Shown in pieces: positions 16,407-24,279 of a stretch of DNA of 27,241 nt. Position 1 is the first letter of the stretch, and each line of letters starts with the position of its first letter. The stretch is from the NCBI GenBank assembly GCA_041670885.1, contig JBAXYJ010000008.1, positions 1 to 27,241 of the forward strand. Direction: 5' to 3'. The position numbers and the translations under genes are program-made. The notes under the pieces were generated by a model. It saw only the letters and a list, made by a program, of their open reading frames with translations. It was not told the DNA's origin and made no database searches. The DNA comes from JAJBWD01 sp041670885. Lineage in GTDB: Bacteria; Bacillota; Clostridia; Clostridiales; Clostridiaceae.

Positions 16407-17891
16407 TTACTTTGTCAGAGTGCCTGCAACTGCATCCTTCCACCCCTGATACTTACTTGCTCTGATATCGTTTACCATATGGGGTTTAAAATACATACCT
16501 TCCATTCGGGAAAACAGCTTTTCTTTATCATAAAGTCCTACTTTGATTCCTGTTAAATATGCTGCACCAATTCCTGAAAGCTCCTCCATTTTTGGAACCT
16601 TTACCGGAATGTCCAGAATATCGCTTTGGAACTGCATCAGATATTCATTTTTTGTAGGACCTCCGTCAACTCTTAATTCTTCAATTTTAACTTTTGATTC
16701 TTCACTCATTAAGTTAACTACATCTGATATCTGATATGCTATGCACTCCACTGCTGCTTTAACAATTTCTGCCTTTCCCGTTGTCCTTGTCATTCCGCAG
16801 AGTGTTGCCTTTGCATTACTATCCCAGTAAGGAGCACCAAGCCCTGAAAATGCAGGAACCAGATAAGCTCTGTCTTCCTGTTTAGCACTAGCTGCAATTA
16901 TTCCGCTTTCCTTTGGTGACTGAATTAATTTAACATCTTCAATTAACCACTTTATAACAGCTCCTGTATAGTTTATATTTCCTTCCAGTACGAAATTTAC
17001 TTTTCCATCAATACCCCAGGCAAGAGAAGTTACAATGCCATTCTTACTGAATATGGGCTTTTCTCCGATGTTCATCATAATTGAGGAACCTGTTCCATAT
17101 GTGGCTTTTATCATGCCGGGATTTAAGCAGCCTTGTCCAAACAAGGCTCCATGGGAATCTCCTAAAACTCCATGAATTGGGATCTTTTTATTTAAATATC
17201 CGTTAAAATCAGTTTCTCCATAATTTGCATTGGAGTCACATACTTCTGCCAGCATTTCTGCCCTAATTCCAAACAAATTACATATATCCTTATCCCACTT
17301 TAATTCATTTATATCAAACATCTGTGTTCTGGAGGCATTTGAATAATCAGTTTTAAAGGAAGTCCCGCAAGTCAGTTTATATACCAGCCAGCTGTCCATG
17401 GTGCCGCAGCAAAGTTCCTTTCTTTCCGCTTTTTCTTTTATGCCTTCCGCATTTTGAAGAATCCATGCAATTTTTGCGGCTGAAAAATATGGGGAAAGGT
17501 TAAGACCTGTATGGCTTTTAATCATATCACCAAAGCCTTCATCTGCAATTCTATTGCAGATAGCTTGTCCTCTGACACACTGCCATACCACAGCATTATA
17601 TACCGGCATCCCTGTTTTCTTATCCCAAACCAGGGCTGTCTCTCTTTGATTGCTTATGCCTACAGCAGTAATCTGGTTTTTATCAATGTCTGCCTTTTCA
17701 ACTACATTTCTTACAACGCTTAATGTATTTTCATATATCTGTATTGGATTATGCTCTACCCATCCTTTTTTATTGATTATCTGATCATGAGATAAATCAC
17801 ATCTTGCAATTAAATCTCCTGAATTATCAAATAGTAAAGCTTTTGTTCCTGAAGTACTCTGATCTATTGATAATATATACTTACTTGGCAT
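16407..17891 (-). CDS. FGGY-family carbohydrate kinase, glycerol-kinase-like
   Basis: A 494-residue ATP-dependent sugar or polyol kinase. N-terminal phosphate loop ILSIDQSTSGTKALLFD (6-22), GISNQRET (substrate Arg-Glu pair as in GlpK), VVWQCVRG, the catalytic Asp in LGDSHGALFGQ, then YGTGSSIMM, LVPAFSGLGAPYWD and the FGGY signature region VDGGPTKNEYLMQFQSDIL. It is GlpK-like over its whole length, but the context (split transketolase, sugar isomerase-like enzyme, pentose importer) argues for a ketopentose or branched ketose substrate rather than glycerol. Its ATG overlaps the transketolase C-half gene by 11 bases, and it is 73 bases upstream of rbsB. Confidence 0.87.
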   Translation of the reverse strand: MPSKYILSIDQSTSGTKALLFDNSGDLIARCDLSHDQIINKKGWVEHNPIQIYENTLSVVRNVVEKADIDKNQITAVGISNQRETALVWDKKTGMPVYNAVVWQCVRGQAICNRIADEGFGDMIKSHTGLNLSPYFSAAKIAWILQNAEGIKEKAERKELCCGTMDSWLVYKLTCGTSFKTDYSNASRTQMFDINELKWDKDICNLFGIRAEMLAEVCDSNANYGETDFNGYLNKKIPIHGVLGDSHGALFGQGCLNPGMIKATYGTGSSIMMNIGEKPIFSKNGIVTSLAWGIDGKVNFVLEGNINYTGAVIKWLIEDVKLIQSPKESGIIAASAKQEDRAYLVPAFSGLGAPYWDSNAKATLCGMTRTTGKAEIVKAAVECIAYQISDVVNLMSEESKVKIEELRVDGGPTKNEYLMQFQSDILDIPVKVPKMEELSGIGAAYLTGIKVGLYDKEKLFSRMEGMYFKPHMVNDIRASKYQGWKDAVAGTLTK

Positions 17892-18822
17892 AACCCACCA
17901 GCTCCATTGCAGTCTTTATAATGCCTTCTTCATTTAATCCGTAGTAATCAAATACTTCCTTTGAATTTCCCGTTACTACCGGGCAGTCCGGCAGGGACAG
18001 ATTAATTACTTTTTTAGGATAAGTGGCTGATACTATCTGAGCAACCATTGCACCTAGACCGCCGATGTATGTATGTTCTTCTATTGTAATTACAGCTTTG
18101 GTATCGAATGCTGCCTTTACTACTGCTTCTTTGTCAATTGGTTTTATACAGTACATATCAAGAACCCGGGCTTCAATTCCTTTTTCTTCTAAAGCCTTAG
18201 CAGCATCTGCTGCTGGTTTTACCATTTCTCCACAGGCTATGATTGTAAGATCAGAACCTTCATGAAGAACATTTGCTTTATTAAGTGAAAAAGGAACATT
18301 CCCTTCTTCATATACATTATCTACTGCATTACGTCCTACACGGATATAAGCTGGTTTTTCATCTTTTAACAAATTTTCAATAAGAGCTCTTGTCTGCAGA
18401 TGATCACTTGGAATGTAAACCCTCATATTTGGGATTGATCCCATAGCTGCGATGTCCTGGCAAGAATGATGAGTCATTCCAAGAGCTCCGTAGCTGACAC
18501 CGCCGCTTATTCCGATTAACTTAACATTGGTGTTTGAATATGCCACATCTACCTTTGCCTGTTCCAAGCTTCTTGAAGATAAGAAGCTTGCTGGGGAAGC
18601 AGCGAAAGATTTCTTTCCGCATTTTGCAAGACCAGCAGCTATTGATACTAAGTTCTGCTCTGCTATCCCGGTTTCTACAAACTGTTCAGGGTATGTATCT
18701 GCAAATTTTGTTAAGGATGCAGAGCCCCTGGAATCGCTGCATAATACCACTATGTCTTTGTCTGTTTTTGCTTTTTCAACTAAAACATCACATATTGCCT
18801 GACGATTTGCTATCTTACTCAA
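17881..18822 (-). CDS. Transketolase, C-terminal subunit
   Basis: A 313-residue protein with the pyrimidine-binding and C-terminal domains of transketolase. The pyrimidine-domain Glu region is VETGIAEQNLVSIAAGLA; further motifs are GGVSYGALGMTHHSCQD, MRVYIPSD and AYIRVGR. The start is taken as a TTG at 18822: it gives MSKIANRQA, has AGGAGG 10 bases upstream (inside the end of the preceding gene), and overlaps that gene by 8 bases. A longer frame reaching 18951 lies wholly inside the N-half gene and is not used. The protein must pair with the N-terminal subunit to make an active enzyme that moves two-carbon units between sugar phosphates. Confidence 0.9.
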   Translation of the reverse strand: MSKIANRQAICDVLVEKAKTDKDIVVLCSDSRGSASLTKFADTYPEQFVETGIAEQNLVSIAAGLAKCGKKSFAASPASFLSSRSLEQAKVDVAYSNTNVKLIGISGGVSYGALGMTHHSCQDIAAMGSIPNMRVYIPSDHLQTRALIENLLKDEKPAYIRVGRNAVDNVYEEGNVPFSLNKANVLHEGSDLTIIACGEMVKPAADAAKALEEKGIEARVLDMYCIKPIDKEAVVKAAFDTKAVITIEEHTYIGGLGAMVAQIVSATYPKKVINLSLPDCPVVTGNSKEVFDYYGLNEEGIIKTAMELVGYAK

Positions 18823-19639
18823 TTGCAGCAAGCCTCCTTTGCTCAATTTCTGCTGATGCTTTTTCATATTCTTCCTGGCTTGGTACTTTATGATGCCATG
18901 GTGCTGAATTTTCAATGAAAGATACTCCATAGCCCTTAATTGTATCTGCAATTATTATAGTTGGCTTTCCTTTTGTATCTTTTGCAGACTGAATTGCTCT
19001 GTCTAATGAATCTATGTTATTTCCCACCGCATGTATTACATTCCATCCGAAGCTGCTCCATCTTTCATCCTGACTGTCCTGTGTCATCACATATTCTGTT
19101 GAGCCGGAAATCTGCAGGCGGTTTCTGTCTACGAATGCAGTAAGGTTGTCCAGTTTATAATGTCCTGCCGCCATGGCACCTTCCCATACGGATCCTTCTG
19201 CCAGTTCACCATCACCCATTACTGTATACACTCTGTAAGATGATTTATTCATTTTGCCGGCAATTGCCATTCCAACTGAAACTGATAAACCATGTCCAAG
19301 AGAGCCTGAGTTCATCTCTATTCCGTTTACCTTATTATTAGGATGTCCTATATATTTTGACGTAAACTGTGAGTATGTTTCTAAATCAGATTTTGGGAAG
19401 AAACCTTTTTTTGCAAGAACACTGTATAATGCTTCTACAGAATGTCCCTTGCTGAGAATGAATCTGTCTCTTTCAGGGTCAGCTGCAGTCTCCGGAGTAA
19501 TATTCATATGCTTGAAATAAAGAGTTACAAGAATTTCCATTACACTGAAATCTCCGCCAATATGACCTGTTTTAGCTTTGTAAATCATATCAATTACGTC
19601 TTTTCTAAGTTCAAAAGACAAAGCTGTTAAATTTTCCAT
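18815..19639 (-). CDS. Transketolase, N-terminal (thiamine-pyrophosphate binding) subunit
   Basis: A 274-residue protein corresponding to the first domain of transketolase. The substrate His region is KTGHIGGDFSVMEIL and SKGHSVEALYSVL, followed by GSLGHGLSVSVGMA. The TPP/metal motif runs from MGDGELAEGSVWEG to DRNRLQ. It ends with the conserved IKGYGVSFIENSAPWHHK. AAGGAGG precedes the ATG. Split transketolases are common in Firmicutes; this pair sits in an inducible sugar operon and so is likely a dedicated catabolic enzyme rather than the housekeeping copy. Together with the next gene it totals about 587 residues. Confidence 0.92.
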   Translation of the reverse strand: MENLTALSFELRKDVIDMIYKAKTGHIGGDFSVMEILVTLYFKHMNITPETAADPERDRFILSKGHSVEALYSVLAKKGFFPKSDLETYSQFTSKYIGHPNNKVNGIEMNSGSLGHGLSVSVGMAIAGKMNKSSYRVYTVMGDGELAEGSVWEGAMAAGHYKLDNLTAFVDRNRLQISGSTEYVMTQDSQDERWSSFGWNVIHAVGNNIDSLDRAIQSAKDTKGKPTIIIADTIKGYGVSFIENSAPWHHKVPSQEEYEKASAEIEQRRLAAIE

Positions 19640-19672
19640 CGTTTCCTCCTTGATTTATTTTATCTAAAGTTT

Positions 19673-21073
19673 CTATTCTCCTCTTAAATAAGATTTTACA
19701 TCTTCTTCAATGGGATCATAAAGATCAGGTTTTACATTAATATATTTGCAAGCTTCATATAGTACCGGGACAATATTCTTATGAATTCCTACACAATGAT
19801 GGATATATGGTCCGCATACAAGCTTATCCTCAAGTCTCTTTAGATTTTCAACTTCTACCCATAGATAAGTACCCTTTGTGTATGGCCCATCTATTGCTTT
19901 TGCATTCCCTAAAAGAAGTGAATATTCTCCGTTATCCCCATCAAATCTGCATAGTGTAACATCACCATGTTTTGCCTCTGCTTCTACTGCGCCTGGGCAA
20001 TCAAAAGCTAATGGGTAGCCAAGTGTTGGTTTTTCCTTAGCTATTGAAGATGGCCAAGGACCACAGTGCTGAAGCAGCTCTCCATTTTCGTTATCAGGAT
20101 GTCTTACTGTCCAATCAGCAAAGAATGATCTTGTTTCGCCCATACCTGCTGCTTCTGCAAGTAATGCTGTTATTGCTCCGTGTATATCTGTTTCACATAC
20201 AACCGGAAGTCCTTCATCATTTAATAAAGAATTTGCTGCACAAGGCATTATCCCAAGTTCTGACTGCAGACAATTCCAGCATTGTATTGCTATTGCATTA
20301 CATCCATATGACTTAGCTAAGCCCTTCATTGCAACTTTCATCGCTGCTACATTCTTTAAAGCTTCATCACTAATTTTAACGTTCATATTTTCTTTTATAT
20401 ATTTAATTACTTCTTCAACTTCACTGCCTTTTTCTTTTGCTGTCTTTACTGCATAAATAAGTTCCGGCATTGGGATAGGAGACAATTGAATATTAAACTT
20501 TTCAAGAAGTTCTCCTTCATTACACATAGTAGACCAGAAATCGAAAGGTCTGGTGGATATCTGTAATATTCTTGTGTTTCTGAATGTTTTAACTACATTG
20601 CAGACAGCTAAGAAATCCTTTACACCTCTTTCAAATTCAGCATCATTTAACCTGCAGTTTGTCATATATGTGAATGGGACCTTAAATCTTCTTAATACCT
20701 TTCCAGTAGCAAATAGTCCACATTGACTGTCTCTTAACCGAATTCCATTTTCATCTGGTCTTTCATCCCTGGGCCCCCATAACAATACCGGTACATTCAG
20801 CTCTTTTGCTAATCTGGCGCAAACATATTCTGTACCAAAATTACAATGTGGGAGGAACAATCCATCCACTTTTTCCTTTTTAAATTTCTCTGTAATCCTT
20901 TCCATGTCTTCGTCGTTATAAAGCAGTCCTTCTTCGTTAATATCAGTGATATCAACAAAGTCTACACCTAACTGTTTTAATTTTTCTCTTGTAAGATTTC
21001 CGTATTTTATTGCATCCGGTGCACTAAAAATGCTTCTTCTTGTAGGTGCTAGTCCAATTTTAACCCTGTTCAT
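19673..21073 (-). CDS. L-fucose/L-arabinose isomerase superfamily enzyme
   Basis: A 466-residue protein of the fucose/arabinose isomerase fold. Features include the N-terminal nucleotide-like beta-alpha part (VDGLFLPHCNFGTE, VLLWGPRDERPDENG), the middle domain (QISTRPFDFWSTMCNEGELL) and the presumed Mn-binding loop CETDIHGAITALL near residue 290, whose Glu and Asp match ligand positions of FucI-type enzymes. The closing part contains HCGPWPSS, GPYIHHCVGIH. GGAGG precedes the ATG. It is the first enzyme gene after the LacI regulator, so it likely carries out the first step, an aldose-ketose isomerisation, on the imported sugar. Family members include enzymes of unknown substrate, so no specific name is given. 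Confidence 0.8.
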   Translation of the reverse strand: MNRVKIGLAPTRRSIFSAPDAIKYGNLTREKLKQLGVDFVDITDINEEGLLYNDEDMERITEKFKKEKVDGLFLPHCNFGTEYVCARLAKELNVPVLLWGPRDERPDENGIRLRDSQCGLFATGKVLRRFKVPFTYMTNCRLNDAEFERGVKDFLAVCNVVKTFRNTRILQISTRPFDFWSTMCNEGELLEKFNIQLSPIPMPELIYAVKTAKEKGSEVEEVIKYIKENMNVKISDEALKNVAAMKVAMKGLAKSYGCNAIAIQCWNCLQSELGIMPCAANSLLNDEGLPVVCETDIHGAITALLAEAAGMGETRSFFADWTVRHPDNENGELLQHCGPWPSSIAKEKPTLGYPLAFDCPGAVEAEAKHGDVTLCRFDGDNGEYSLLLGNAKAIDGPYTKGTYLWVEVENLKRLEDKLVCGPYIHHCVGIHKNIVPVLYEACKYINVKPDLYDPIEEDVKSYLRGE

Positions 21074-21090
21074 TTTGTTCCTCCATAAAT

Positions 21091-22095
21091 TTATCTTGTC
21101 AGATTCTTCACACTATCTCTTTCTATAAATTCAGTGCAGATCTGAGTTTTAGTCTTTATTCCATTACCATTTTTAATCACATCAATTAGCCTTCTTACTG
21201 CCATTTTGCCCATCTCTTGTTTAAATACTCTAATGGTTGTCAGTCTTGGGGTGGATATTTCACTAGATACCAGATCATCAAAACCAATTAGAGAGATATC
21301 CTCCGGTATCCGATATTTTTTTTCTATTAATGCTTTCATAGCGCCAAGGGCAATCATATCATTATCTGCGAAGAACGCCGTTGGAAGTTCAGGTTTCGTT
21401 TCTAAATATGAAAGCATATCTTTATATGCTCCATCCATTGTTGTACCTAGTGTAATAATATATTTTTCATTAACATCAAATCCATTTTTATGCAGGGCTC
21501 TGGAATATCCAGTTGCTCTTGCACTAAATGCCTTAATACGGAATTTCCCTCTTAAATATCCAATCTTGGAATGTCCTTTTTTTATTAAATACTCTACTGC
21601 ATTTTTAGCAGAATCTGCATTATTAATCAGTACTCCATCAAAATTCATGGTAGTGCTCCAGCTGTCTAATATTACCAATGGACATTGGGCATTCTTATAT
21701 CTTTCAAAATCTTCATCCAGGGCTTCAGTTCCCAACATAATAACCCCTGCTGTCTTGTCATTTAATATTTCATTCAGACGTGAATCATAAGAAATACTTC
21801 TTCTGTCTAAATTACATATTGTCAAATCATATCCTTCTTCTCTGCATTCAGCTTCTACACCTTCAAGGAGGTTTGTAAAAAATGGTGAATTATCAATAAT
21901 TGATCCATCTCTTTTATAGATCACTAATAAAATTCTAGAAATCTTTGATTGATTTACGTAACCTATATCATTAGCTACTTTATATATTGCATCTGATGTT
22001 TCTTTATTTACGCCTTTTTTACGATTTAAGGCATTTGATATTGTGGCTGGTGAATAACCTGTAATCTCACTTATTTTTCTTATACTTGCTTTCAA
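21091..22095 (-). CDS. LacI-family transcriptional regulator of the pentose operon
   Basis: A 334-residue regulator: N-terminal helix-turn-helix and hinge (ISEITGYSPATISNALNRKK, then YVNQSKIS), followed by a periplasmic-binding-like sensor domain (LLEGVEAECREEGYDL, AFFADNDMIALGAMKAL, SLIGFDDL). Translation starts at a TTG with AAAGGAGG 8 bases upstream; no ATG fits. It is the promoter-proximal gene of the operon (17 bases before the isomerase gene), so it is probably autoregulated and responds to the imported sugar or its phosphate. The sensor domain resembles RbsB/RbsR, but the effector is not identifiable. Confidence 0.9.
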   Translation of the reverse strand: MKASIRKISEITGYSPATISNALNRKKGVNKETSDAIYKVANDIGYVNQSKISRILLVIYKRDGSIIDNSPFFTNLLEGVEAECREEGYDLTICNLDRRSISYDSRLNEILNDKTAGVIMLGTEALDEDFERYKNAQCPLVILDSWSTTMNFDGVLINNADSAKNAVEYLIKKGHSKIGYLRGKFRIKAFSARATGYSRALHKNGFDVNEKYIITLGTTMDGAYKDMLSYLETKPELPTAFFADNDMIALGAMKALIEKKYRIPEDISLIGFDDLVSSEISTPRLTTIRVFKQEMGKMAVRRLIDVIKNGNGIKTKTQICTEFIERDSVKNLTR

Positions 22096-22119
22096 ACCGA
22101 TGTACCTCCTTTAATAATT

Positions 22120-22147
22120 ATTATAAATGTTTTATATGAATATTCAA
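22120..22147 (-). promoter_or_regulatory. Promoter of the LacI-pentose operon
   Basis: Minus strand -35 TTGAAT (22142-22147), 16-base spacer, perfect -10 TATAAT (22120-22125). The transcript would start near 22113, close to the ribosome binding site. The spacer contains one copy of the ATATAAAACATTTA element that recurs upstream, which makes it a natural place for repressor binding. Confidence 0.7.
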
Positions 22148-22159
22148 TAGCATTTGTTT

Positions 22160-22173
22160 TGTAAACGTTATTT
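22160..22173. promoter_or_regulatory. CcpA cre-like site
   Basis: TGTAAACGTTATTT matches the cre consensus TGWAANCGNTNWCA at all positions but the last two. It lies just upstream of the -35 box of the pentose operon. Carbon catabolite control of such an operon is expected in Firmicutes; the AACGTT core could alternatively be a LacI-family half-site pair. Confidence 0.6.
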
Positions 22174-22245
22174 TGTGTGATTTCACTAATTTCATATATT
22201 AATTTTATGAATTTTTATTGAAATATTTATATATTTATCAATTTT

Positions 22246-22288
22246 ATATAAAACATTTACATTTGTTTATATAAACATTTATATAAAC
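22246..22288. promoter_or_regulatory. Upstream operator-like repeats
   Basis: ATATAAAACATTT (22246-22258) is the exact inverse of AAATGTTTTATAT in the promoter spacer (22125-22137). Directly after it comes a 14-bp perfect palindrome TGTTTATATAAACA (22264-22277) and a partial third copy, ATAAACATTTATATAAAC (22271-22288). The spacing of about 120 bases between the two main copies would allow looping by a LacI-type tetramer. The rest of 22096-22461 is AT-rich and non-coding. Confidence 0.45.
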
Positions 22289-22359
22289 TGTGGACAGTTC
22301 TCAATTATTTAAATTTATTTTGAAATATAAAACTTGGAATTTTTATATCCTTCTAAATC

Positions 22360-22409
22360 AAAAATCCTGTAAATAATATCATCAAATAAAAATAATATTA
22401 TTTACAGGA
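22360..22409 (-). terminator. Intrinsic terminator of the polysaccharide deacetylase gene
   Basis: A 15-bp perfect inverted repeat (TCCTGTAAATAATAT, 22365-22379; ATATTATTTACAGGA, 22395-22409). On the minus strand the stem is followed by TTTTTGATTT. It lies 52 bases after the deacetylase stop codon. A related copy lies upstream of the same gene. Confidence 0.8.
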
Positions 22410-22461
22410 CTAATCTGAATTATTTATTAAATAAATTCCTTAATAAGTACCCCTTTAACTT

Positions 22462-23766
22462 CTAACTTAACTGCCTAAACACATACCCCTGGGATTTAAG
22501 ATATTCTATTATACTAGGTAAGGCTTCTGCAGAATATGATTTCCCTTGTGAGTCATGCATAAGCACTATAAGCTTACTCTTGTTTCCAGCTGAAACTTTT
22601 ACATTATGGAGCAGCTCTTTTGGATCTGTAACACCTTCTGCATCTCTTGAAAGGCAGTCCCAGTCTGCATAATGATAGCCTTTAGCCAGCACAGCTTTCT
22701 TTATGGCATAAGGTCTGTACTTGGATCCTCCGGGAAACCTGATCAATTTTAAATTATAACCTGGCAATACAGATTTTAATAGATTTTCATTTTTAACTAT
22801 ATCAGATAAAAAATTATCAGCACTGGCGTAAAGATAGTCCGGATCATGAGAATAAGTGTGATTGCATATCACATGGCCTTTACTATGCTCGAGTTTAAGC
22901 AGGGGCTCATTCTTTAAGATTGATGTTCCAATAACAAAAAAGGTAGCTTTTATATTATATTTATCCAAAGTTGCCAGTATCTTTGGAGTAATATCTGAAG
23001 AAGGGCCATCATCAAAAGTTAAGTACGCCACTTTATTTTGATTTGTTTGCATTTTAGCAGTTGAATTATCAGTATTGTCACTCTTAATTTTACTTAATAT
23101 TTTAGTTTTAAGTGAGGAGGCTTCTTTATTATCAGTGTCTTTGCTTAAAATTACATCTATGCATTCTAAGGCCTTCTTATAATTTCCTTTAGAAAAGAAT
23201 GCTTTTGACTTTACTATACTGCTGTTTATAAAATTTATTTTGCTGCTTGATATACTTTTTTCAATCTCTGAATAATAATTAATGTCCTGATTCTTTACAT
23301 TCTCACAAAATGTAAAAGCTCCCTGGAAGTCATCTTTTTTTAGAAATGCTTGTACAATTTTTGCATTCCCTTCATTATAAAGCTTTCTGCATTCATCTAG
23401 TTTTAAATTAGAATTTTTATATCTTAAAGTATCTTTAGGTGAGACTTTATTAAATAAATCTATGGCATTTAAATACTTACTCTTTGACATCTCATTTACT
23501 GCTTCAGAATAATTGTTCTTTGAATTGTTTAAGGTGGTACATAACAAAATCCTATCCTTCAATTTAGTATTTTCCTTATAGTTTTCAGCCTTTTTTAAAT
23601 AGTCTATTGCTGAGATATAGTTTTCTTTTTTTATTTGATTATTGGCTAAAGTCCAACATTTGTTATACTCTGCTGCAGATATAATCTTATTTACTATTAA
23701 TATGAGACAACAACATAATGCAATTAAAAATAAAATTTTAAAAATTTTTGAACCTTTTATTTTCAT
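22462..23766 (-). CDS. Polysaccharide deacetylase (NodB domain) with N-terminal repeat region
   Basis: A 434-residue protein with an N-terminal membrane anchor (residues 9-28), a helical TPR-like region (about 35-225; recurring A-x-x-Y/F-x-K-A patterns such as YISAIDYLKKAENY and YKKALECIDVIL) and a C-terminal NodB deacetylase domain. Catalytic motifs are complete: LTFDDGPS with Asp252/Asp253, HTYSH (His303/His307), RFPGGS (Arg343), the DWD at 368-370, and LIVLMHDS (His404). It resembles PdaA-type peptidoglycan deacetylases that act on wall glycan outside the cell. It has its own promoter and terminator. The helical region may bind a partner or the wall; that is inference. Confidence 0.92.
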   Translation of the reverse strand: MKIKGSKIFKILFLIALCCCLILIVNKIISAAEYNKCWTLANNQIKKENYISAIDYLKKAENYKENTKLKDRILLCTTLNNSKNNYSEAVNEMSKSKYLNAIDLFNKVSPKDTLRYKNSNLKLDECRKLYNEGNAKIVQAFLKKDDFQGAFTFCENVKNQDINYYSEIEKSISSSKINFINSSIVKSKAFFSKGNYKKALECIDVILSKDTDNKEASSLKTKILSKIKSDNTDNSTAKMQTNQNKVAYLTFDDGPSSDITPKILATLDKYNIKATFFVIGTSILKNEPLLKLEHSKGHVICNHTYSHDPDYLYASADNFLSDIVKNENLLKSVLPGYNLKLIRFPGGSKYRPYAIKKAVLAKGYHYADWDCLSRDAEGVTDPKELLHNVKVSAGNKSKLIVLMHDSQGKSYSAEALPSIIEYLKSQGYVFRQLS

Positions 23767-23803
23767 AAAAGCACCTCTTGCAATTAGATTTAGTTTTTGG
23801 TGT

Positions 23804-23838
23804 ATGTTAATTTATGTTATATTTTTATAAATTAACAT
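23804..23838. repeat. 12-bp inverted repeat in the deacetylase leader
   Basis: ATGTTAATTTAT (23804-23815) and ATAAATTAACAT (23827-23838) with an 11-base loop. It lies between the predicted promoter and the start codon of the deacetylase gene, without a T-run on the minus strand. It may be an operator or an mRNA-leader hairpin. Confidence 0.5.
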
Positions 23839-23890
23839 CTATTAGTTTATTCTTCCAATTTAATATTTTCAAGTGTATTAGTAAATTTGT

Positions 23891-23919
23891 ATAATATTAA
23901 AATACATTTCTGCAGTCAA
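23891..23919 (-). promoter_or_regulatory. Promoter of the polysaccharide deacetylase gene
   Basis: Minus strand -35 TTGACT (23914-23919), 17-base spacer, -10 TATTAT (23891-23896). Transcription would start near 23885, giving a leader of about 120 bases. It lies downstream of the orphan terminator-like hairpin on the same strand. Confidence 0.7.
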
Positions 23920-23987
23920 ATTTCATTTTGTACCTCAAAGCGTAAAATAAGTGTTTATCCTTAACATCACCATTATCATCCTTGATG

Positions 23988-24056
23988 AAAAATCCTGTCC
24001 ATAATATCATCTTGTTTCTTTAATCACATTATGAGCAGGACTAATTTGAATTATTT
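23988..24056 (-). repeat. Second copy of the deacetylase terminator, without an obvious upstream gene
   Basis: This segment matches 22360-22425: AAAAATCCTGT, ATAATATCATC and CAGGACTAAT-TGAATTATTT are shared in the same order and orientation. Its hairpin (TCCTGCTCATAAT / ATTATGGACAGGA on the minus strand) has one mismatch and is followed by TTTTTC. No minus-strand gene ends here; it sits 222 bases upstream of the deacetylase start. The remainder of 23767-24147 has no gene that I can support. Confidence 0.65.
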
Positions 24057-24147
24057 CAAGAACCATCCATTATAAAGTAATTTTTATCCTTCAATTCCAG
24101 TAAAACAATATGAATGCTTGTACAATAATCTGTTAAACTAACTACAC

Positions 24148-24264
24148 ATTAAGCCGAATCTCTAAAAAGAGTACGGGGGAATTACATGGGGTGAATCTCA
24201 ATTGATATTTTATCTTTTGAGTAGGGTGTCCTCAACCCGAACCCGACAACTAACCTCGGAGGCA
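24148..24264 (+). promoter_or_regulatory. Cyclic di-AMP riboswitch (ydaO/yuaA motif)
   Basis: The conserved blocks appear in order: AAGCCGAATCT, ACGGGGGA, GGGGTGAATCTC, CTCAACCCGAACCCGACA, CTAACCTCGGAGGC. Variable stems lie between them (CTCT/AGAG, CTCAA/TTGAG). This class senses c-di-AMP and usually turns off wall hydrolase and potassium or osmolyte genes when the ligand is high. It directly precedes a LysM/SleB hydrolase gene, a typical target. The aptamer ends only 3 bases before the AGGAGG (24267-24272), so there is no room for a terminator between aptamer and gene. Confidence 0.92.
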
Positions 24265-24279
24265 ATAGGAGGAATAAAA

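Noticed and set aside
18527..18893. Plus-strand open frames of 91 and 119 codons opposite the transketolase genes
   Set aside because: They are antisense to clearly conserved genes, overlap each other, and show no ribosome binding site or recognisable protein features.
18823..18951. N-terminal extension of the transketolase C-half to 18951
   Set aside because: It overlaps the N-half coding region in another frame, gives a non-family leader, and a TTG with a good ribosome binding site gives the family-typical start.
16407..19639. Sulfoquinovose transketolase (sulfo-TK) pathway
   Set aside because: A split transketolase alone suggested it, but I recognise no sulfosugar isomerase, sulfolactaldehyde enzyme or sulfonate exporter, while ribose-type genes surround it.
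22096..22320. CRISPR-like array in the AT-rich repeats upstream of the LacI gene
   Set aside because: The repeats are 13-14 bases, in mixed orientation and unevenly spaced, which fits operators and not a CRISPR.
24202..24279. Longer start for the LysM/SleB hydrolase at 24202
   Set aside because: The extension lies inside the c-di-AMP riboswitch, has no signal-peptide character and no ribosome binding site; the ATG at 24280 has AGGAGG and starts a good signal peptide.
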